Below are positions 1-6,112 of a DNA stretch of 29,914 nucleotides, piece after piece. Both the position numbers and the translations under genes were made by a program. Each line of letters opens with the position of its first letter. The first letter of the stretch is position 1. The notes under the pieces are model-generated. The model saw only the letters and a program-made list of their open reading frames with translations, was not told where the DNA came from and did no database searches. Source of the DNA: a virus; IMG/VR virus record IMGVR_UViG_3300031660_000029, positions 1-29,914 of that record, one strand, 5' to 3'.

Positions 1-14
1 CCTTATCAGTCCAC

Positions 15-551
15 CTATGGCATAAGGATTCGGTGCAGGCCCTTGTCAATCAACCAAGCTCTAACGCCGTTCATTCTGATCCCATGTTTATACTTGACTA
101 GAATCTTAGCGTCAGACCAATCCATTGCCCACTGTTGAGTCTTAGTTAACTTCAACCCGTAGTCGGCATACATACTACGAACTAGCGCGTTCCTTATCGG
201 GATGTAGTGTGTGTTCAATGGTAGCCAGTTCCACAGAGAATTCGATCCCCTGCTACGGTTACTACCCGCTGCCACTGGTATCAGGTTTCTCTCTTCGTTG
301 GCAAACTGCTTCATCCTAGTCATGGCTGACTTCTTATCCAGAAGGTATTGCTCTTCAAACCCTGATCTCCACGCTAAGGATAGCGGCACTACATGCTCGG
401 AATCCCACTTATCGAGTCGGTTGCTGAGCATCTTGCCGTTGTAGTTATCTAGTAGCAGTATGTCACCCTTCCAGTGAATGCCGAGCCTGCCAAGGATGAG
501 CTTACGCGCCTGTCTTGAGTTGAACTTGAACAGCTTCCTGTTGTATTTCAT
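15..551 (-). CDS. HNH-type endonuclease, DUF1524-like
   Basis: The 178-residue product probably cuts DNA or RNA using a metal-dependent His-Asn type active site. Seen directly: residues 50-56 read DSEHVVP, followed by NLIPV at 89-93 and SNRSRG at 97-102. That spacing of a D-x-E-H-x-x-P motif and two later Asn residues is the pattern of the DUF1524/GmrSD C-terminal HNH-like family. There is no signal peptide and no Cys pairs, so it is not a zinc-bridged HNH. The ATG overlaps the stop of the upstream hydrolase gene in an ATGA junction, so the two are translationally coupled. Being last in the lysis cluster is unusual. It may be a mobile homing-type nuclease or a host-DNA or exclusion nuclease; the sequence does not choose between these. 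Confidence 0.7.
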   Translation of the reverse strand: MKYNRKLFKFNSRQARKLILGRLGIHWKGDILLLDNYNGKMLSNRLDKWDSEHVVPLSLAWRSGFEEQYLLDKKSAMTRMKQFANEERNLIPVAAGSNRSRGSNSLWNWLPLNTHYIPIRNALVRSMYADYGLKLTKTQQWAMDWSDAKILVKYKHGIRMNGVRAWLIDKGLHRILMP

Positions 552-1135
552 GGCTTAGAGAATAGGCCGTGAACAATACTTATCATCTTGTCTGACCACT
601 CGCTGAACCAGAATGAGTGGTTTATATTGAACAGCTTTCCATATATGTATTTGTGGTTCTTGTGCCGTAGGTCGTGAACTCCTGCATAGCCAATCCTGCC
701 TGCTTTGCCGAACACATGATTCGGAAGTAACGCCCCCCACCATACAGCCTTGTCCTTTGTATTTACGAACCAGTGACATTGCTCCATACTGCCTGCAGGC
801 CAAGCAAACTTATCGGACGTGCCTGCTCCTGAGAATATCACCACCCTGCCGAACTTGGCGCCTTGATCCACCGCCGACTGTACTACCAGTTGACCGTTAG
901 AGTGAGCGACCACATCCATTCCTTCTTCGTATTCCTTGAAGTGTAGCAGGCTACCACCGTCTTGAAGCAGGCTCGACTTACGCCAGTATGACCAGAAGTG
1001 TCTTTTTTCGTAATGGTAATACCGAACGTCATAACCGAGCCTCCCTAGCCTTTCTCCGAACAAATATAAAGAACCACCGTCCGTGGCGATCCCGTGAACT
1101 ATCAGAACTGGTTTACTTCGCATTGATACGGCCAC
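548..1135 (-). CDS. alpha/beta hydrolase (lipase/esterase-like)
   Basis: The 195-residue product looks like a small alpha/beta-fold hydrolase. Seen: strand-like KPVLIVHG at residues 8-15 (HG oxyanion motif), a nucleophile elbow AHSNG at 77-81 with Ser79, Asp128 in NTKDKAVW and His173 in NINHSF. These are in the right order for a Ser-Asp-His triad. Family knowledge supports an esterase, lipase or amidase, with no substrate visible. It lacks a signal peptide, so it would act in the cytosol or reach the envelope only through holin lesions. It sits directly after the lipoprotein gene and before the HNH gene. The first start is GTG at 1135; ATG at 1123 (MRSKPV) is equally possible, and neither has a clear Shine-Dalgarno. 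Confidence 0.7.
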   Translation of the reverse strand: MAVSMRSKPVLIVHGIATDGGSLYLFGERLGRLGYDVRYYHYEKRHFWSYWRKSSLLQDGGSLLHFKEYEEGMDVVAHSNGQLVVQSAVDQGAKFGRVVIFSGAGTSDKFAWPAGSMEQCHWFVNTKDKAVWWGALLPNHVFGKAGRIGYAGVHDLRHKNHKYIYGKLFNINHSFWFSEWSDKMISIVHGLFSKP

Positions 1136-1137
1136 TA

Positions 1138-2031
1138 TTAGAAGGTTCCGTTATTACTACCGTTCGTTGGATCGTTCGATAGGTTGCCGGTGTTGCCGGG
1201 CATGATCGGTTGCTGATCTATGTTGACGCCTTGATTGACGGCACCGTTCGCGTTCGGCTCTAGTATCTGTGACGTATTAGTGTCGATCATCGCTCTTCCG
1301 TTATCACTGACTGCGGTATCGTAGCTCGTGATGTTGCGGCCTACGATGAACTGATCACCGCTCGTCGTTGTGGATGATCCGGCAACAGAGTCACCACCAG
1401 TGCCTGAACCGCTCTCACCACCTGCACCCTGACCGGCGGTGCCGGAGCTAGATGTGGTTGTCTGATTCGATTCGATGTTGGCTGTTATGTCGCCTGCGTT
1501 CTCACCGGCTGATATGCTTTGTGCTGCTTGTGCGTTCTGACCATTACGGACGGTTCGACCAAGCTCAAGAGACAATAATCCACCAGAGGCGTACTTACCT
1601 ATCATGCCTGTACGGGCCGTCTGGTTCTCTTCAGTTATCCTGATTGCCGCTGCAGTATTCTGTTCAATAGCTTCAACGTCAGATCTTGGGCGGCCCAATG
1701 CGACAGCGACGAGCTCACTCGTAGACTGCTGCGATATGCACGCACTGAACGCTCTAAACTGTTCTGACTCTCCCTGCGCTGTGCCGGGGGTCTTAGACAT
1801 TATCTGTGAGCACTGGCCCTCTTTCTGCTTGACCGCTTGAGACGCTGCAATTGACTTTTGCGCTGCCGCCTGCGTGATGACAGCGGTTCTTGACAGCCGC
1901 TCTTTGCGGTAGGCGATGCCTCCAAACATGTTCTTGACGACGTCACCATTCTTGTCGAACACTGGTTCCTTGATCGTCATCCCGGAACAACCCGCTATTA
2001 ATGCGGCGAGGAATATTACCGTTAATCTCAT
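1138..2031 (-). CDS. secreted lipoprotein with low-complexity C-terminus (possible outer-membrane lysis protein)
   Basis: The 297-residue product begins with a short signal peptide ending in a lipobox LIAGC, so Cys15 should be lipidated. The +2 residue is Ser, which in enterobacteria favours the outer membrane. The middle (about 50-165) is helix-rich and has two further Cys (SQIM and FSACIS regions). From about 190 to the end it is Gly/Ser/Thr/Asn-rich and probably disordered. The gene overlaps the holin candidate upstream by ATGA. I infer that it belongs to the lysis cassette. It could be an oversized outer-membrane spanin or a virion-associated or exclusion lipoprotein. No homologue is recognised, and classical o-spanins are much shorter, so the role is open. 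Confidence 0.65.
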   Translation of the reverse strand: MRLTVIFLAALIAGCSGMTIKEPVFDKNGDVVKNMFGGIAYRKERLSRTAVITQAAAQKSIAASQAVKQKEGQCSQIMSKTPGTAQGESEQFRAFSACISQQSTSELVAVALGRPRSDVEAIEQNTAAAIRITEENQTARTGMIGKYASGGLLSLELGRTVRNGQNAQAAQSISAGENAGDITANIESNQTTTSSSGTAGQGAGGESGSGTGGDSVAGSSTTTSGDQFIVGRNITSYDTAVSDNGRAMIDTNTSQILEPNANGAVNQGVNIDQQPIMPGNTGNLSNDPTNGSNNGTF

Positions 2032-2243
2032 GCTGCACGTCGGTCAGCTATTAGCTTTAGACCAATCATGATGCCTGCATAGCCCGTACTCATCCAAGCG
2101 TAGACAGCTTCGGCAGACTCAACGTACAAAGACAGGTCAATGCCTTTCGTGGCGAACGCGCCGGTGAGAGCCAAGAATACAGCGCTCGTACTGTGTCGCT
2201 TCCAACCCTTCTGAATGCCGTCAAGTTTATTTAGAATGCTCAT
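2028..2243 (-). CDS. putative holin
   Basis: The 71-residue product has two hydrophobic stretches, about residues 18-40 (SAVFLALTGAF then TKGIDL) and 45-66 (AVYAWMSTGYAGIMIGLKL). It has a basic N-terminus (KLDGIQKGWKRHS) and a charged tail (DRRAA). Two membrane spans with charged ends and a length near 70 residues fit class II holins, which form lesions in the inner membrane and release the endolysin. The gene lies immediately after the M15 endolysin and before the lipoprotein, which supports this. A Shine-Dalgarno GGAG lies about 7 bases before the ATG. Holins have little conserved sequence, so the call rests on topology and position. Confidence 0.6.
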   Translation of the reverse strand: MSILNKLDGIQKGWKRHSTSAVFLALTGAFATKGIDLSLYVESAEAVYAWMSTGYAGIMIGLKLIADRRAA

Positions 2244-2244
2244 A

Positions 2245-2673
2245 TCATATCTCCGTGTAGTGCGTTTCGTTGTTTACTTTTTGTGCCAATAAAACCGTGT
2301 GCTCAAGGTCGTAAGATAGGTCTAAATGTACCCACCTTCCAAACTCTTGAATGAGTGTGTTGAACCCAACTATTTTCCTGATCTTCTCGACTGACTCTTC
2401 AGGGGTATAGCCCTTCACCCTAAAGTCAACCGCCGAGCCTTCGACATGCTTAGACGTGTCGTCAGATCCGAGTACGCGGTTCAAGGCTAAACACCTGTAC
2501 CCGCTCGATATATAGATTGGTGCGTCAAGCACAAGCCTGACTATCTCCAAAGTATAAGCCACCCGGTGTAGGTTTTTAATGACCGCATCACTAGGCGTGT
2601 TATCTATACCCTCGCGCTCAGCCGTATCGCTACGGACGAACTCGTCAAGGGTGAAGTGTGGGCTTAGGTTCAT
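2245..2673 (-). CDS. endolysin, M15-family zinc peptidase (D-Ala-D-Ala carboxypeptidase-like)
   Basis: The 142-residue product is a peptidoglycan peptidase of the Peptidase_M15 type. Seen: FTLDEFVRSDTA near the N-terminus (typical of this subfamily), SSGYRC at 56-61, the zinc motif H-x-x-G-x-A-V-D-F at 76-84 (His76, Asp83), a possible catalytic Glu110 and the third zinc ligand in WVHLDLS at 114-120 (His116). It is a single catalytic domain with no cell-wall-binding domain and no signal sequence, as usual for endolysins of Gram-negative phages that need a holin. It sits between a membrane coiled-coil protein and the holin candidate. Confidence 0.88.
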   Translation of the reverse strand: MNLSPHFTLDEFVRSDTAEREGIDNTPSDAVIKNLHRVAYTLEIVRLVLDAPIYISSGYRCLALNRVLGSDDTSKHVEGSAVDFRVKGYTPEESVEKIRKIVGFNTLIQEFGRWVHLDLSYDLEHTVLLAQKVNNETHYTEI

Positions 2674-2675
2674 GG

Positions 2676-2918
2676 CTAAATTGCGTCTAATTTATCCGAC
2701 AGGTCTTTGATGGCAGAAAGTATCCGATCTACATCAAGCTCAACATCGTCGCGCCGGGCGTATGTCTCAACATTATACTGAGTTTGAGCCGCGTCCTTAG
2801 CTTCCAGTGCGTCAATATCCGAAAAGATAACCGCAAGCAGGAACAGGCTGATTGCGTTCAATGCCCCCATAGAAATTGCAGCGACTTTAAACCCCGCATC
2901 CGTGACGTTGATAGTCAT
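2676..2918 (-). CDS. small single-span membrane protein with coiled coil (candidate inner-membrane spanin)
   Basis: The 80-residue product has one hydrophobic segment at about residues 10-33 (AAISMGALNAISLFLLAVIF) followed by an acidic, heptad-like helix to the C-terminus (ELDVDRILSAIKDLSDKL). An N-terminal anchor with a periplasmic coiled coil is the layout of Rz-type inner-membrane spanins, and the gene directly precedes the endolysin. Length is shorter than lambda Rz. Sequence alone does not prove the role; a tail-associated or superinfection membrane protein is an alternative. The ATG has only a weak purine-rich site upstream. Confidence 0.45.
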   Translation of the reverse strand: MTINVTDAGFKVAAISMGALNAISLFLLAVIFSDIDALEAKDAAQTQYNVETYARRDDVELDVDRILSAIKDLSDKLDAI

Positions 2919-2940
2919 TGTCTTCGATCTCGCTATTTAA

Positions 2941-3147
2941 TTATGCAGCATTCGATAAGGGCGTTAGGTCTTCAGTTGTCCAGTAATCCTTCGCAAGCAT
3001 GATGCCTAAATGTTCTTTGTTGCGTGACACTGCATCGGTTTCTTCTTCAGTCAGCGTGGCCTTAGCCTCTAGCTCTACGATTAAGTTAACACTATCCATT
3101 GCTGCGCTATAGTGTTGTGCGATTTCTTCTACTGTTAGTTCATTCAT
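2941..3147 (-). CDS. small hypothetical protein downstream of the tail fibre
   Basis: The 68-residue product is acidic and helical (MNELTVEEIAQHYSAAMDSV at the start, KATLTEEETDAVSRNKEHL in the middle). It has no signal peptide, membrane span or recognisable motif. Its Shine-Dalgarno (AAGAAGGG) is formed by the last codons of the tail fibre gene, so the two are probably co-translated. Small helical proteins in this position are often fibre-assembly or host-attachment accessories, but I recognise no family, so the function is unknown. Confidence 0.6.
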   Translation of the reverse strand: MNELTVEEIAQHYSAAMDSVNLIVELEAKATLTEEETDAVSRNKEHLGIMLAKDYWTTEDLTPLSNAA

Positions 3148-3151
3148 TGTT

Positions 3152-6103
3152 CTACCCTTCTTCTAAAGTTTTAATTCGAGCTGTTAACTCTTGGATTGCT
3201 TTTACTAATACTGGTATCAGCGCTGCTTCTGCTAATTCTTGAGAACCATCATCGCGCTCACCCCACAGGACAAAACCGTCTTTAATGCCCTCATCAGCGT
3301 CAATTACGGCCTTCACTTCTTGCGCTATAAACCCGTGATTTGTTTTGGTGTTTTTGAAGACTTCAGCTGAACCTTCTTCATAAGAACTAAATGTTTCAGG
3401 CAGGTCGCCTAGCTCTCGGTAGTTCCAAGTTCTAGGACGCAGAGCATTTACAAAATCCAGACCCGCCGTAGCGTCTGCAATGTTTTTCTTGTATCGCTCA
3501 TCTGATACCGTACCCCATGCTGCGACACCGTGCGCTGTTCTAATATCCGAGCCGCCGCTGCCTATCGTACAGTACCCGCCACCCGCTGATATATTATAGC
3601 CTATACCTATAGCGTAACTATCTGTAGCGTATGTTGGCCTTGTGCCGTACCCTATGCAAGTGTTGTAGTTGCCCGTTGTTGTGGTATACGAGGTATACCT
3701 GCCTAGGCTAGTGTTTCTTGTTCCCGTTGTAAGGGCGGTCATAGCGGATTCACCAACTGCTGTATTGTAGCTTGCTGTAGTTTCGCTTTGCATCGCCCCC
3801 TGACCAATAGCCGTGTTTCTCGTTCCTGTCGTGTTATCCCTCAAGGCGCTATATCCGATCGCCGTATTGTAAATGCCTGACGTGTTGTACCTTAGCGCGT
3901 ATGTTCCAAGTGCCGCATTCCACGACCCCGTAGTCGTGGAGTTCATGGCGAAGTACCCGACCGCAGCGTTAAGTGATGCGGTGGTGTTGTTGTATAGTAC
4001 GTTCCCCCCTAGTGCTGTGTTGTAGCCGCCCGTGGTATTTTCCCTCATTGCGCTAACTCCAACAGCCGTATTAGTAGTTCCTGTTGTGTTGACATTCAAT
4101 GTATCGTTGCCTAACGCTACATTGTAATCGCCTGTCGTATTGTTCCGCAAAGAATAAGAGCCGAGCGCTGAGTTAGCACCGCCAGTAGTGGTGTCTTGTA
4201 ACGATAGGTAGCCAACTCCTGTGTTAATGTTGCCCGTCGTGTTGAAATGTAACGCATCGTATCCGTATGCTACATTGCCGTACCCTGTCGTGTTATCCCT
4301 CAAGGCGCTATAACCTGTGGCTACGTTGTTATAGCCCGTTGTGTTATTAGCCATAGCGGTAGTGCCGCTTGCCGTATTTTTTTCACCCGTAGTGTTGCTA
4401 CCTAACGTGGTAACCCCTGAAGCTATATTGCTATGCCCCGTAGTGTTGTCATTTAACGCGCTCTTACCTGTCGCTACGTTATTATACCCCGTAGTGTTAT
4501 TTGCTAACGAATTATACCCCGTTGCAGTGTTGCTAGCGCCTGTAGTATTCGCGTCTAATGCGTTCGTGCCGACTGCTGTATTGGTTTCTATGTCGCCGCC
4601 TCCCCTTACCGCAAGGCTTGTAAGTACCCCTACGCTAGTTATAGCGGGTTGTGCTGCATTAGTTACTGTAGCTGCTGTGCCACTTACGTTAGTTTGGTCA
4701 GCAGTCGCACCTACCTCAATGCCTGCAAGTTTAGCTACATTTGCCGCAACCTCTACTGCTAGTGCTGAGTTCTGGTCGCCACTACCCCAATCAGGAAACC
4801 CAATAGGGGTATCTTGATGTGAATACTTGGGTAGGGTGATTGCTGAGTTAGCCAAAGCGGTTCCTGCATTAGCTAGCAGAGTCACCTGTGTATCAGTAGT
4901 AGACACCCCCACAACAACCGCAACTGACGCGACATAGCGATACTTTACGGTAGAGTTCGTTAGTTGTATTTTTGTTCCCGCTTGAAGCTGTGTAGACCTA
5001 TCGAGGTCAACTATCTTAAATTTGTTAGCGTTAACATAAACCCAAGTGTCCTCACTGTTAGTCCATCCGTCTGGATCAGTCAACTCATCAAGAGAGGCCA
5101 GTGCTGTTGCTACATCAGAAATCTCGCCAATGTTGTTTGCGACAAGGTTGACGTTGACGCTGTTTGTTGATACCGCAGTTATATTTCCTACGTTGGTATT
5201 AACGGCACTAACGTCTGAAGCTATGTTGTTTACATTGGTTACGGCTGTGGAAATGCCTGCAACGGTGTTAATGTTTGCTGCGTTTGCTACTGTCGCGTTT
5301 ATGTTTGTCTCATTAGCTACAACAGAGTTTACATTGGCAGCAATGCCTGCAACGGTATTAATGTTGGATTGATTGTCAGCCGTTGCTGTGATGTTTGTCT
5401 CATTAGCAACCGCTGCATTAATGTTTGTAGCGTTCGCTACTGCAGCATTGATGTTTGTCTCATTAGCAACTGCTGCGGTTATATTAGCTGAGTTACCCGC
5501 CGCAGAGTTAATGTTTGCGGCATTGGCAACGGCTGAATTAATGTTGGAAGAATTGGCAACGGCTGAATTAATGTTTGTCGCGTTAGCTGCAACTGCGTTT
5601 ATATTTGTCGCGTTATCAGCAACGGCTTGCACGTCCTGAGTTAATGGCCCTGCTTCAAGATCACCAGAGCTGTCGAAAGACAATACCCTCGATGCACGAG
5701 AGGCGCTTGACGGCAATATAACTCCGTTAGTTTCAGAGGCAGGCATCTGTATGGATCTGTCAATCACTTCTTTGGACTGCTGATTCATCATCACTTGACG
5801 ATCTAGCTGTCGCTCGTGTACGTCAGGGCTGAACGGGTCACCCTCGACGTAATCAGCTTCCTGCGTGTACTCAATAGAGCGGATCATGGTGATCGTCTTT
5901 GAGCTTGCCGGTGCGACAGCGAATACGATGTTGCCACCGCTATCATTATCCAACCCGGAAACAGTAAAGCCAGTAGTCGTTAGAACGTCATCGACGTAGA
6001 CCGCGACATCCGACGTGGCAAATATCTTGAAAGTAAATGCAAACGTCTTATTCGATCCGTTTCCGACTAAGGTGGTTTTGTTGTTCTGTGTGCTGATAGT
6101 CAT
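3152..6103 (-). CDS. tail fibre with T7 gp17-like N-terminus, two repeat arrays and S74 intramolecular chaperone
   Basis: The 983-residue product is a trimeric receptor-binding fibre. Residues 1-140 match the T7 tail-fibre attachment domain (VGNGSNKTFAFTFKIFATSD; a later segment resembles TPDVHERQLDRQV). Residues about 161-330 are 17 decapeptides of the type VANATNINAA, probably a coiled coil or triple-stranded stalk. Residues about 519-824 are 18 exact-length 17-residue repeats with consensus NTTGxxNTAxGxxALxx, a trimeric beta-type repeat. The C-terminal 117 residues form a Peptidase_S74 chaperone starting at S867-DERYK, with GFIAQEV later, which guides trimerisation and then cuts itself off. 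The last residues form a coiled coil (LTARIKTLEEG). It lies between the internal virion proteins and the lysis genes. Confidence 0.92.
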   Translation of the reverse strand: MTISTQNNKTTLVGNGSNKTFAFTFKIFATSDVAVYVDDVLTTTGFTVSGLDNDSGGNIVFAVAPASSKTITMIRSIEYTQEADYVEGDPFSPDVHERQLDRQVMMNQQSKEVIDRSIQMPASETNGVILPSSASRASRVLSFDSSGDLEAGPLTQDVQAVADNATNINAVAANATNINSAVANSSNINSAVANAANINSAAGNSANITAAVANETNINAAVANATNINAAVANETNITATADNQSNINTVAGIAANVNSVVANETNINATVANAANINTVAGISTAVTNVNNIASDVSAVNTNVGNITAVSTNSVNVNLVANNIGEISDVATALASLDELTDPDGWTNSEDTWVYVNANKFKIVDLDRSTQLQAGTKIQLTNSTVKYRYVASVAVVVGVSTTDTQVTLLANAGTALANSAITLPKYSHQDTPIGFPDWGSGDQNSALAVEVAANVAKLAGIEVGATADQTNVSGTAATVTNAAQPAITSVGVLTSLAVRGGGDIETNTAVGTNALDANTTGASNTATGYNSLANNTTGYNNVATGKSALNDNTTGHSNIASGVTTLGSNTTGEKNTASGTTAMANNTTGYNNVATGYSALRDNTTGYGNVAYGYDALHFNTTGNINTGVGYLSLQDTTTGGANSALGSYSLRNNTTGDYNVALGNDTLNVNTTGTTNTAVGVSAMRENTTGGYNTALGGNVLYNNTTASLNAAVGYFAMNSTTTGSWNAALGTYALRYNTSGIYNTAIGYSALRDNTTGTRNTAIGQGAMQSETTASYNTAVGESAMTALTTGTRNTSLGRYTSYTTTTGNYNTCIGYGTRPTYATDSYAIGIGYNISAGGGYCTIGSGGSDIRTAHGVAAWGTVSDERYKKNIADATAGLDFVNALRPRTWNYRELGDLPETFSSYEEGSAEVFKNTKTNHGFIAQEVKAVIDADEGIKDGFVLWGERDDGSQELAEAALIPVLVKAIQELTARIKTLEEG
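3632..4549 (-). repeat. 18 tandem 51-bp coding repeats (17-residue NTTG repeats)
   Basis: Within the tail fibre, 18 consecutive units of exactly 17 residues (918 bases) each begin NTTG, TTTG, NTSG or close variants, followed by N(T/V)AxG and an AL/AM/SL pair. Counting from the first unit at 4549 lands exactly at 3632, with no insertion or deletion. The nucleotide identity between units is moderate, so the array is old or under selection at protein level. Confidence 0.9.
5114..5623 (-). repeat. 17 tandem 30-bp coding repeats (decapeptide VANxTNINA)
   Basis: In the tail fibre, 17 consecutive decapeptides (510 bases) carry Asn at three fixed positions with V/A and I between them, for example AVANETNINA. 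The first unit starts at 5623 and the last ends at 5114 without length change; the final four units have diverged. The array lies between the attachment domain and the middle of the fibre. Confidence 0.88.
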
Positions 6104-6112
6104 AGTATCGCC

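Noticed and set aside
555-803. 82-codon alternative minus-strand frame inside the hydrolase gene
   Set aside because: The hydrolase frame explains the region with motifs through His173; the other frame shows no domain.
3632-5623. Regularly spaced repeats of 30 and 51 bases that might suggest CRISPR or an iteron array
   Set aside because: The units are contiguous, vary at synonymous and conservative sites, stay in frame and encode protein repeats; there are no spacers.
4341-5639. Several open plus-strand frames of 68-158 codons opposite the tail fibre
   Set aside because: They mirror the periodic codons of the repeat arrays, giving repetitive Val/Ala/Leu-rich translations, and have no independent start signals.
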